The notes under the pieces were generated by a model that saw nothing but the letters and a program-made list of their open reading frames with translations, searched no databases and was not told the DNA's origin. A DNA stretch of 64,000 nucleotides, from contig NZ_RBDY01000019.1 of NCBI RefSeq assembly GCF_003626575.1, forward strand, positions 56,327 through 120,326. Direction: 5' to 3'. Position 1 is the stretch's first letter. Each line of letters starts with the position of its first letter. This document shows, one piece after another, positions 17,231 through 24,552 of this stretch. The DNA is from Streptomyces radicis. Its GTDB lineage: Bacteria > Actinomycetota > Actinomycetes > Streptomycetales > Streptomycetaceae. A program made the position numbers and the translations under genes.

Positions 17231-17261
17231 GGTGCCGGTCCGCACGGGGCGGACCGGCACC
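17231..17261 (-). terminator. 13-bp hairpin between DUF1996 and DUF305-like genes
   Basis: Perfect inverted repeat ggtgccggtccgc / gcggaccggcacc with loop acggg. It lies inside the cassette, and the next gene begins only 22 nt downstream with no room for a promoter. It may therefore act as a partial terminator or mRNA-processing or stability element rather than a true operon end. Confidence 0.55.
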
Positions 17262-17305
17262 CGGGTGCGCCTGCTTCGGTGGTGCTCAGAAGGGTCGGAC
17301 GGGGG

Positions 17306-18223
17306 TCACGAGGGGACGCCGTCGGCGCCGCACTTGATGACCGGGCGGATGCAGTCCTCGACCCGCCGGAGCATCTCGTCCTCGGGCCACGCGTTGAAGA
17401 AGTCGCCGTGCATGGTGTAGCCCGCTCCAGAGGCCAGCTCGAAGCCCGAGGGATCGCCGTTGACCGGGTAGCGCAGCACCTGCCGGAGCTTCGGCACCGC
17501 CACCGGGTGCGTCGACGGGCACTGGCCGGCCACCGGGTAGGCCATGTGGCTCTTGTGGTCGGGGGAGTCGAGGTTCACGCCGTCCCAGCACTGCGGGAAG
17601 TCCAGATACGACTCCAACGCGGTGCCGCTTGGGCAGTTGACGAAGTCCTGCGAGGGGTTGACATGCCCGGCGTGCAGGCACGACCACCGCGCGATGGACT
17701 GGTCGGGGCCTGTGGCGAGGGCGTTGCCCGCCACGATCTTCAGACCCTGGGGAAGCGGCTGGGTGTTGGCGACCACGTCGGCGTCGACGCCCTCGCCCAG
17801 GTAGTAGAACGTCGCCGACTGCGGCTCGACCGGCTGACCGTTCGCGTACAGGGTCGGCACCCAGTACGAGGACAGGTCGATGACCGGGTCACACGTGCTG
17901 TCGCCCTGGAGCAGGTCGCCCAGGTTGGTGGTGCCCGCGTCGGTCACCGTGCTGCCGAAGAAGCTGTGCATGTGCGACGCCCCGGGCATGTCGGGGAAGA
18001 CGATCGGGTCGTCCGGCAGCCGGTGGCTGAACGCGCACTCGGCCACGAACTCCGCGACGCGCACGGCGTTCGGGCCGACGTCCGCCGCCCGCTCCTCGGG
18101 CGCGGCCGTGGAGGTGGAGGAGACGAACAGCTGCGAGGCGAGCAGCGCGGCGATGGCAAGCACCGCGAGGAGCGCGCGACGGGGCCACGGCGCCGTCCCG
18201 TCGCGAGGGTGGGGTGATGTCAC
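17306..18223 (-). CDS. secreted DUF1996 protein
   Basis: 305 aa from GTG 18223, chosen because GGGAGAG precedes it; ATG 18235 is in frame but lacks a ribosome site. There is an N-terminal signal peptide/anchor (RRALLAVLAIAALLASQLF). DUF1996 features are visible: FSHRLPDDPIVFPDMPGASH, then MHSFFGS, SSYWVPTLYANG, FPQCWDGVNLDSPDHKSHMA and a conserved Cys set suggesting disulfides. The family is known mainly from fungi and actinobacteria, is extracellular and has no established activity; association with GH16 suggests a carbohydrate-related role. It is first gene of the cassette. Confidence 0.9.
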   Translation of the reverse strand: MTSPHPRDGTAPWPRRALLAVLAIAALLASQLFVSSTSTAAPEERAADVGPNAVRVAEFVAECAFSHRLPDDPIVFPDMPGASHMHSFFGSTVTDAGTTNLGDLLQGDSTCDPVIDLSSYWVPTLYANGQPVEPQSATFYYLGEGVDADVVANTQPLPQGLKIVAGNALATGPDQSIARWSCLHAGHVNPSQDFVNCPSGTALESYLDFPQCWDGVNLDSPDHKSHMAYPVAGQCPSTHPVAVPKLRQVLRYPVNGDPSGFELASGAGYTMHGDFFNAWPEDEMLRRVEDCIRPVIKCGADGVPS

Positions 18224-18256
18224 GTGCTCTCCCATCGGGGGGGTGGTGGGGGGTCA

Positions 18257-18268
18257 GAGAGCGCTCTC
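18257..18268 (-). promoter_or_regulatory. LacI-type operator (proximal)
   Basis: Perfect 12-bp palindrome GAGAGCGCTCTC with a central CG, the hallmark of LacI-family sites and close to the actinobacterial CebR core. It covers the predicted transcription start of the DUF1996 promoter (+1 to about +12). Confidence 0.7.
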
Positions 18269-18274
18269 ACGCGG

Positions 18275-18303
18275 AACTTAGAAGTGGCCGCCCATGCCGT
18301 CAA
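18275..18303 (-). promoter_or_regulatory. promoter of the secreted cassette
   Basis: On the minus strand TTGACG (18303-18298), a 17-bp spacer, then TAAGTT (18280-18275): a good housekeeping-sigma match. The predicted start at about 18268 gives a leader of about 45 nt to GTG 18223. Confidence 0.65.
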
Positions 18304-18353
18304 GGCATCCGGCGCATTCCCGGAACCGAATCCGGAGATGCCGGTGGGCAAGT

Positions 18354-18371
18354 CGAGAGAGCGCTCTCTCG
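18354..18371 (-). promoter_or_regulatory. LacI-type operator (distal)
   Basis: Perfect 18-bp palindrome CGAGAGAGCGCTCTCTCG. Its centre is exactly 100 bp from the centre of the proximal site and it shares the same 12-bp core, so one regulator probably binds both, possibly with DNA looping. It also lies about 65 bp upstream of the thiO riboswitch transcript region. Confidence 0.7.
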
Positions 18372-18436
18372 GCGGCGGGGCGACCCGCACTCCCCCGGCG
18401 CTCGCGGCGCGTACTACGCTGGCGTCCGAGAAAGGC

Positions 18437-18527
18437 ACCACGGGAGCCCGGCGCACCGGGCTGAGAGGGAGGCTGGCCGGCCTCCGACCGTACGCACCTG
18501 ATCCGGGTCATGCCGGCGAAGGGAGGA
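18437..18527 (+). ncRNA. TPP riboswitch (THI element)
   Basis: All conserved blocks are present in order: CACGGGAG, CTGAGAGGGAGG, GACCGTACG, ACCTGATCCGGGT and CATGCCGGCGAAGGGA. The 3' side of the closing stem runs directly into GGGAGGAG, the ribosome binding site of thiO, so thiamine pyrophosphate binding should block translation initiation. A weak -10-like TACGCT lies at 18415. Confidence 0.96.
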
Positions 18528-18532
18528 GTCGC

Positions 18533-19780
18533 GTGGTTCCGCGTACCGCATCACCCCATCCATCGGATCCGACCGATCCGTCGGATCCATCGGGTTCGCC
18601 GCGTCCACAGGGCCGTTCACGCCCGCGCGCGTCGTTCGACGCGGTCGTGGTGGGCGGCGGCGTCATCGGCCTGGTCACCGCGTGGCGGGCGGCCGGGCGT
18701 GGGCTGCGCACCGCGGTGGTCGACCCGGCGCCCGGCGGCGGCGCCGCCCGGGTGGCGGCCGGGATGCTGGCCGCCGTCACGGAGTTGCACCACGGCGAGG
18801 AGCCGCTGCTCGGCCTCGGCCTCGCCTCGGCGGCGCGCTGGGCCGACTTCGCGGCCGAGCTGGCCGAGGCGGCGGGCGCGGGCGTCGGGTACCGCGCGTG
18901 CGGCACGCTCGCCGCCGCGCTCGACGCGGACGACCGGGCGGAGCTGCGGGAGTTGCACGCGTTGCAACGCCGCTGCGGCCTGGAGACCGAGTGGCTGACG
19001 GGGCGTGAGTGCCGACAGTTGGAGCCGATGCTCGCGCCGGGCGTGCGCGGGGGGCTCAGGGTGGACGGCGACCACCAGGCGGATCCCCGGCTGCTGACGG
19101 CCGCGCTGCTGACGGCGTGTGAACGGGCCGGGGTGGCGTTCCACCGGGCCTGGGCGCGCGAGGTGACGGTGGCGCGGGGGCGGGCCACGGGGGTGGCGCT
19201 CGACGACGGCACGGGCCTGGCCGCCGGGCTCACCGTGCTCGCCGGGGGCTGCCACAGCGGGCGGCTCGGCGGGCTGCCGCCCGAGGTGGCGGTGCCGGTG
19301 CGGCCGGTCAAGGGGCAGGTCCTGCGGCTGCGGATCACGCGGCCCTACGCGCCGTTCCTCTCGCGCACCGTGCGCGCGGTGGTGCGCGGCGGGCACGTGT
19401 ACCTGGTGCCGCGGGAGAGCGGCGAGCTCGTGGTGGGCGCGACGTCGGAGGAGCGCGGCCTCGACACCACGGTGACGGCCGGTGGCGTGTACCAACTGCT
19501 CCGGGACGCCCATGAGTTGGTGCCGGGGATCACCGAGCTGCCGCTCGTCGAGACCCGGGCGGGGCTGCGGCCCGCGACGCCGGACAACGCCCCGCTGCTC
19601 GGCCCCACGGCGCTCCCCGGGCTGCACCTGGCGACCGGTCACCACCGCAACGGTGTCCTGCTCGCCCCGGTCACCGGGGACGTGCTGGCCGTCTCGCTGA
19701 CGACGGGCGAGCTGCCGGACCACGCCCGCCCGTTCGCGGCGGACCGATTCGCCCGCAGCGGCTGGGAGGTGCCGGCGTGA
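18533..19780 (+). CDS. thiO: glycine oxidase ThiO
   Basis: FAD enzyme oxidising glycine to the imine used for the thiazole ring of thiamine. GTG 18533 follows GGGAGGAG at the end of the TPP riboswitch; 415 aa. A Ser/Asp/Pro-rich N-terminal extension encoded by short GATCC-type DNA repeats precedes the FAD fold FDAVVVGGGVIGLVTAWRAA. Further family features are AAGMLAAVTE, PVKGQVLRLR, HVYLVPRESGELVVGATSE, ETRAGLRPATPDNAPLLGP and the C-terminal GHHRNGVLLAP. It overlaps thiS by 4 nt, and thiO-thiS-thiG form one riboswitch-controlled operon. Confidence 0.95.
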   Translation: MVPRTASPHPSDPTDPSDPSGSPRPQGRSRPRASFDAVVVGGGVIGLVTAWRAAGRGLRTAVVDPAPGGGAARVAAGMLAAVTELHHGEEPLLGLGLASAARWADFAAELAEAAGAGVGYRACGTLAAALDADDRAELRELHALQRRCGLETEWLTGRECRQLEPMLAPGVRGGLRVDGDHQADPRLLTAALLTACERAGVAFHRAWAREVTVARGRATGVALDDGTGLAAGLTVLAGGCHSGRLGGLPPEVAVPVRPVKGQVLRLRITRPYAPFLSRTVRAVVRGGHVYLVPRESGELVVGATSEERGLDTTVTAGGVYQLLRDAHELVPGITELPLVETRAGLRPATPDNAPLLGPTALPGLHLATGHHRNGVLLAPVTGDVLAVSLTTGELPDHARPFAADRFARSGWEVPA

Positions 19781-20001
19781 CGGACACGGTGAACGGCCGG
19801 ATGACCGTGTGGGTGAACGGGGAACGCCGCGCCCTGGCCCCTGGCACCACGCTGGGCGCGCTGGTGGGCGAGCTGACCTCGGCGGCCTCGGGGGTCGCCG
19901 CCGCGGTGAACGAGACGGTGGTCCCGCGCGGGCGCTGGGCGGGGACCGCGCTGGCCGAGGGCGACCGCGTCGAGGTACTGACCGCAGTGCAGGGAGGCTG
20001 A
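19777..20001 (+). CDS. thiS: sulfur carrier protein ThiS
   Basis: 74-aa beta-grasp protein ending in the required Gly-Gly, which is adenylated and thiocarboxylated to deliver sulfur to ThiG. The core MTVWVNGERRALAPGTTLGA and VEVLTAVQGG are typical; a short N-terminal extension MTDTVNGR is present. It overlaps the thiO stop (GTGA) and is followed 6 nt later by thiG. Confidence 0.95.
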   Translation: MTDTVNGRMTVWVNGERRALAPGTTLGALVGELTSAASGVAAAVNETVVPRGRWAGTALAEGDRVEVLTAVQGG

Positions 20002-20007
20002 CCAGCC

Positions 20008-20907
20008 ATGACCACCCCATCGACGCCGACACCCGTACAGCCGCAGACACCGACGCAGACGCAGACGCAGACGCCGACGGCACACCCCGGCGGCGAGGCG
20101 GTCGGGGATGCCCAGGACTCCTGGCGCCTCGGCGCGTTGCGGCTGACCTCGCGGCTGATCATGGGCACGGGCGGCGCGCCCAGCCTCGAGGTGCTGCGGG
20201 ACGCGCTGGCCGCGTCGGGCACGCAGCTGACGACGGTGGCGATGCGCCGCCTCGACCCCCGGGTGGGCGGCTCGGTCCTGTCGGTGCTCAAGGAGCTCGG
20301 CATCGTCCCGCTGCCCAACACCGCGGGCTGTCACACGGTGGGCGAGGCCGTGCTGACCGCGCGGCTCGCGCGCGAGGCGCTCGGCACCGACCTGGTGAAG
20401 CTCGAGGTGATCGCCGACGAGCGCACCCTGCTGCCCGACCCCGTGGCCACGCTGGACGCGGCGGAGCTCCTGGTGGACGACGGGTTCACGGTGCTGCCTT
20501 ACACCAACGACGACCCGGTGATCGCCCAGCGCCTCGAGGAGGCGGGCTGCGCGGCGGTGATGCCGCTCGGCTCGCCCATCGGCTCGGGCCTCGGCATCCG
20601 CAACCCGCACAACTTCCGGCTCATCGCCGAGCGCGTCTCCGTGCCCGTGATCCTGGACGCGGGGGCGGGCACGGCGTCGGACGCGGCGCTCGCGATGGAG
20701 CTCGGGTGCGCGGGGGTCATGCTGGCGTCCGCGGTGACCCGCGCGCAGCGGCCGGTGCTGATGGCGGAGGCGATGCGGCACGCCGTGGCCGCGGGGCGCC
20801 TGGCGCACCGGGCGGGGCGGATGCCGCGGCGGCACCACGCCGAGGCGTCGTCCCCGGCCGAGGGTCTCGCGGCGCTCGATCCCGAGCGTCCGGCGTTCTC
20901 GTACTGA
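20008..20907 (+). CDS. thiG: thiazole synthase ThiG
   Basis: Condenses DXP, dehydroglycine and ThiS thiocarboxylate into the thiazole phosphate. 299 aa: an N-terminal low-complexity extension (PQTPTQTQTQTPT) encoded by CAGACG repeats precedes the normal start of the fold (LTSRLIMGTGGAPSLEVL). Catalytic region features are VKLEVIADERTLLPD (Schiff-base Lys), PYTNDDPVIAQRLEEAGC, MPLGSPIGSGLGI, PVILDAGAGTASDAALAMEL and VMLASAVTRA. Last gene of the thiO-thiS-thiG operon. Confidence 0.96.
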   Translation: MTTPSTPTPVQPQTPTQTQTQTPTAHPGGEAVGDAQDSWRLGALRLTSRLIMGTGGAPSLEVLRDALAASGTQLTTVAMRRLDPRVGGSVLSVLKELGIVPLPNTAGCHTVGEAVLTARLAREALGTDLVKLEVIADERTLLPDPVATLDAAELLVDDGFTVLPYTNDDPVIAQRLEEAGCAAVMPLGSPIGSGLGIRNPHNFRLIAERVSVPVILDAGAGTASDAALAMELGCAGVMLASAVTRAQRPVLMAEAMRHAVAAGRLAHRAGRMPRRHHAEASSPAEGLAALDPERPAFSY

Positions 20908-20987
20908 TATACGATCCACGCCTACGATTCACGCTGTTGCCCCAGGGGGAGCGACACCGCACCTGGTACCACGCCCTTGGGGGGTCT

Positions 20988-22154
20988 GTGAGCACACCGC
21001 CGCCACCTGACGCGCCACCGGCATACGGCGCCGCGCCGCCCATACCCCCGGCGCCTCCCGTGCCGCCGCGGCAGCCGTTCGGCAAGCTGCCGATCTGGGC
21101 GTTCGTCACGTCGTTCGGCCTCTTCCCGCTCGGTCTGATGCTCGGCGTCCTCGCGCTCGCCAGGCCGCGGTTCACTCCCGAGCGGGGGCGCGGCCTCGCG
21201 GTGGCCGGGCTGGTGATCGCGTCGTTGCAGGTGGTGGCGCTCGCGGTGGCCGTTCCGCTCGCCGCGATGAGCGACCACAGGGGCGGCGGGGGCCCCGCCG
21301 ACAGGACGGACATCGGGGCCGCCCCTGGCGGCGCGGGGGACAGGGACGGCGGCTCGGAGGGCGACCCCGGGGACGGCCCGGGGGACGGCTCGGGGGACAC
21401 GGACGGCGAGAACGTCGAGGTCAACGACATCGAGCCGGGCGACTGCTTCGACCCCGGCACAAGCCTGGACGCGTTCGGCGAGGGCGTCGAGGAAACGTCT
21501 GTCACCCGCCGCCCGTGCGACGGGCCGCACGAGGCGGAGGCGTTCGGCACGGTCCTGGTCGAGGGGTACGACGCCTTCCCCGGCGACGCGGAGATCCTCA
21601 CGCTGGCCGAGGAGGAGTGCGACCGGCTGATCCAGGGCTATGTCCTCGACACCTGGGCGCTCCCGCTCGACGTCAGCCCGTACTACTACCACCCGACCAG
21701 GGCCTCATGGGAGTTCGGCGACCGGGAGGTCGTCTGCTTCCTCGGCCACTTCGACGGCGGCGAGCTGGACGGGACGCTGCGCGGGGACCCCAGCGACATG
21801 GACGAGGAGCAGCTGGGCTATCTGGAGATCACCACCCCGCTCGACATGGTGACCTGGAGCGAGCCGATGCCGGAGGCCGAGCTCGCGGACCGTCAGGCGT
21901 GGGCCGCGCGCATGGCCGAGGTGGTGGCGGCCGAGACCGAGGCGCTCGCGGGCCACGCGTGGTCGCCGGGGATCGACGAGCTGATCGGGCGGCTCGTCCA
22001 GGCGCGCGAGGAGAGCATGGCCAGCTGGTCGGGCGCGGCGGGCGCGGTGGACGCCGCGGCGTTCGACGCCTATGTGGAGACGGGGTACGCGGTGATGGGC
22101 ATCGATCTCGAGGTCGAGATCCGCGAGACGCTCGGCCTGTCGACGGGGGTGTAG
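20988..22154 (+). CDS. DUF4190/septum-formation-domain membrane protein
   Basis: 388 aa from GTG 20988. A Pro-rich cytoplasmic head is followed by two membrane spans at about residues 35-60 and 70-95 with the DUF4190 pattern (ARPRFTPERGRGLAVAGLVI). A Gly/Asp-rich linker leads to an external domain whose start (VNDIEPGDCFDPG...RRPCDGPHEAEAFGTV) matches the actinobacterial septum-formation/DUF3558-neighbour domain with paired cysteines. The function is unknown. It lies directly upstream of the PASTA kinase gene but is separated by about 145 bp. Confidence 0.82.
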   Translation: MSTPPPPDAPPAYGAAPPIPPAPPVPPRQPFGKLPIWAFVTSFGLFPLGLMLGVLALARPRFTPERGRGLAVAGLVIASLQVVALAVAVPLAAMSDHRGGGGPADRTDIGAAPGGAGDRDGGSEGDPGDGPGDGSGDTDGENVEVNDIEPGDCFDPGTSLDAFGEGVEETSVTRRPCDGPHEAEAFGTVLVEGYDAFPGDAEILTLAEEECDRLIQGYVLDTWALPLDVSPYYYHPTRASWEFGDREVVCFLGHFDGGELDGTLRGDPSDMDEEQLGYLEITTPLDMVTWSEPMPEAELADRQAWAARMAEVVAAETEALAGHAWSPGIDELIGRLVQAREESMASWSGAAGAVDAAAFDAYVETGYAVMGIDLEVEIRETLGLSTGV

Positions 22155-22300
22155 CTCCCTCGGGCCCGACGCCCGCCTCAGGGAGGGCGTGGCGGTCCCC
22201 CCGGGGAGGGTGGGCGTTTCGTCACCGTTCGGCTGCGGTTGTGGCGCGGGGTCGTCGTCAACGGCCGGGCGCCGTCGCGTTGCTCGTAGACTCGGGTGCC

Positions 22301-24235
22301 GTGGACACCACCCTTCACGACCCGCTGATCGGACACGTTCTCGACGGGCGCTACCGCGTCGACGAGCGGATCGCCGTGGGGGGCATGGCCACCGTCTACC
22401 GGGCGCTTGACACCCGGCTCGACCGGGTGCTGGCCCTGAAGGTGATGCATCCCTCGCTGGTGGGCGACGCGGCGTTCACCGAGCGGTTCATCCGGGAGGC
22501 CAAGGCCGCGGCCCGGCTCGCCCACCCCAACATCGTGGGGGTGCTCGACCAGGGCAGGGACGGGGGCCATGTCTATCTCGCGATGGAGTATGTCGCGGGC
22601 TGCACCCTGCGGGACCTGCTGCGCGGCCGGGGCGCGCTCCAGCCGCGGGCGGTGCTCGACATCATGGAGCCGATGCTCGCGGGGCTGGCCGCCGCGCACC
22701 GCGCGGGCCTGGTGCACCGGGACATCAAGCCGGAGAACGTGCTGATCGGCGACGACGGCCGGGTCAAGGTCGCCGACTTCGGGCTGGTCCGCGGCGTGGA
22801 CAGCCAGACGTCGGCCACCACGGGGTCGGTGCTCGGCACGGTGTCGTACCTGGCGCCCGAGCAGATCGAGGGCGGCGCGGTGGACACGCGCAGCGACGTC
22901 TACGCGTGCGGCCTGCTGCTGTACGAGATGCTGACCGGCGCGAAGGCGCACCAGGGGGACTCCCCGGCGCGCGTGCTGTACGCGCGGGTGCACGAGGACG
23001 TTCCCGCGCCGTCGGCCGCGGTGCGGGGGCTCGCGCCCGAGCTCGACGGCCTCGTCGCCGCGGCGGCGGCCAGGGTGCCGGGGGACCGGCCCGCGGACGC
23101 GGCGGCGATGCTGGGCCTGGTGCGCGCGGCGCGGGCCGCGATGACCGATCAGCAGCTCGACGCGCAGCCGCCCGCGTCGGCGCTCGCGGGCGCGGTGGGC
23201 TCCGAGGACCTCACGCGCAAGGTGCCGCGGGTGCCCGTGGGGGTCGGCGCACGGGGCGACGGGCCGCATGTCACCAGCCGCATCGAGCTTCCCGACGGCG
23301 CGTCCCTGCCGCCCGCGGCCCCGCCGGGGCGCCGGGTGCGCGCCGGCGTGCGCGGGTGGCTTCCGCGCCGTCGGGCGCTGCCGTTGATCGCGCTCGTGCT
23401 GCTGCTCGTGGCCGGTGGCGTGGGGGTCTGGTACATCAACTCGGGGCAGTTCATGCGGACTCCAGGGGTCTACGACCTGACCGTCGACGAGGCCACCGCC
23501 GAGCTGCGGGACGCGGGCCTGAAGGTGCGGATCGAGGAGGGCTTCTCCGAGACCGTCGAGCCCGGGCATGTCATCGCGACGGATCCGGAGCGGGGCGAGC
23601 GGATCAGGAGGAACGCCACGGTGACGCTCACCGTCTCGCTCGGCCCCGAGATCGCCGAGGTGCCCAACGTCAGGGGGATGCCGCTCGACGAGGCGGAGGC
23701 CGAGCTGCGGGGCGCGGGGCTGACGCCGGGCGAGGAGGAGTGGGTCTTCTCCGACGAGGTGCCGCGCGGCTCGGTGCTGGAGACGGACCCCGCCCCCGGC
23801 GAGGAGCGCCGCCCCGACTCGGCGGTGCGCCTCGTGGTGAGCAAGGGCCCCGAGATCGATGTGCCCGATGTGACCGGGATGTCCGAGAGTGTGGCCAGCG
23901 CGCGCCTGGAGAGCGCGGGCTTCGAGGTCGACGTCGAGCCCCGGCGCGTGTACTCCGACGAGGAGGCGGGCACGGTCGCCGCGCAGTCACCCGGCGGCGA
24001 CGAGACCGCGGCCGAGGGCGACACGGTCCACCTCACGCTCTCCCGCGGCCCCGAGATGATCGAGGTGCCCGACGTGGGCGGCATGAGCGCGGGCGAGGCC
24101 AGGGACACGCTCGAGGACGCGGGCTTCGAGGTGAACCTCAACCGGATCTTCCTGCTCGGCAACGTCTTCAACCAGTCCCCCGAGCCCGGCGACCGGGCGC
24201 CGCGCGGCTCGACCGTGACGATCTGGGTCAACTGA
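22301..24235 (+). CDS. PASTA-domain serine/threonine protein kinase (PknB type)
   Basis: Membrane receptor kinase of the family that senses peptidoglycan or lipid II and phosphorylates division and wall targets. 644 aa from GTG 22301. Kinase features: Gly-rich loop AVGGMATVYRA (residues 25-35), Lys47, catalytic HRDIKPEN with Asp141, DFG, and activation loop SATTGSVLGTVSYLAPEQ. There is a juxtamembrane linker, one membrane span at about 363-383 and four C-terminal PASTA repeats (for example VPNVRGMPLDEAEAELRGAG and VPDVTGMSESVASARLESAG). TAGACT sits 8 bp before the GTG, suggesting a leaderless mRNA. Confidence 0.95.
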   Translation: MDTTLHDPLIGHVLDGRYRVDERIAVGGMATVYRALDTRLDRVLALKVMHPSLVGDAAFTERFIREAKAAARLAHPNIVGVLDQGRDGGHVYLAMEYVAGCTLRDLLRGRGALQPRAVLDIMEPMLAGLAAAHRAGLVHRDIKPENVLIGDDGRVKVADFGLVRGVDSQTSATTGSVLGTVSYLAPEQIEGGAVDTRSDVYACGLLLYEMLTGAKAHQGDSPARVLYARVHEDVPAPSAAVRGLAPELDGLVAAAAARVPGDRPADAAAMLGLVRAARAAMTDQQLDAQPPASALAGAVGSEDLTRKVPRVPVGVGARGDGPHVTSRIELPDGASLPPAAPPGRRVRAGVRGWLPRRRALPLIALVLLLVAGGVGVWYINSGQFMRTPGVYDLTVDEATAELRDAGLKVRIEEGFSETVEPGHVIATDPERGERIRRNATVTLTVSLGPEIAEVPNVRGMPLDEAEAELRGAGLTPGEEEWVFSDEVPRGSVLETDPAPGEERRPDSAVRLVVSKGPEIDVPDVTGMSESVASARLESAGFEVDVEPRRVYSDEEAGTVAAQSPGGDETAAEGDTVHLTLSRGPEMIEVPDVGGMSAGEARDTLEDAGFEVNLNRIFLLGNVFNQSPEPGDRAPRGSTVTIWVN

Positions 24236-24245
24236 CCCGCCGGGT

Positions 24246-24271
24246 GGTGGCGGCCGACGGCCGTCGCCACC
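24246..24271 (+). terminator. hairpin after PASTA kinase gene
   Basis: Stem ggtggcggc / gtcgccacc (one G-U) beginning 11 nt past the stop codon. There is no T-run. Confidence 0.55.
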
Positions 24272-24368
24272 GGGTGTCCCGTTTCATCCCGTGCGCCCTG
24301 TGAACCACGTCATGAGACGCACATCACATACGACTCCGCTTAGTGCTCAGGGGTCTTCCGCCATTTCC

Positions 24369-24410
24369 GCCGCCGGGCCCGGGAATTCCCGTCCGGCGGC
24401 TTTCTCGTTT
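24369..24410 (+). terminator. intrinsic terminator/structured element in the 317-bp gap before the transglycosylase gene
   Basis: GCCGCCGG (24369-24376) pairs with CCGGCGGC (24393-24400), the loop contains the self-complementary GGGAATTCCC, and TTTCTCGTTT follows. It is the only classical T-tract terminator in the window. It may end kinase transcription, or act in the leader of the next gene. No other feature is recognised in 24236-24552. Confidence 0.6.
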
Positions 24411-24552
24411 CCCGGGGCATTCCTCGGCGAACACTATGTCGCCTAGTACAAGGGGACATTGCGCGCCGATTTTGAGTGCTGTTACGAAGGGCCATCGCAA
24501 TCCGCCCCCAGCACGTCCCCCAGCACGTCCCCCGAAGACGAGGTCCCCTGAA

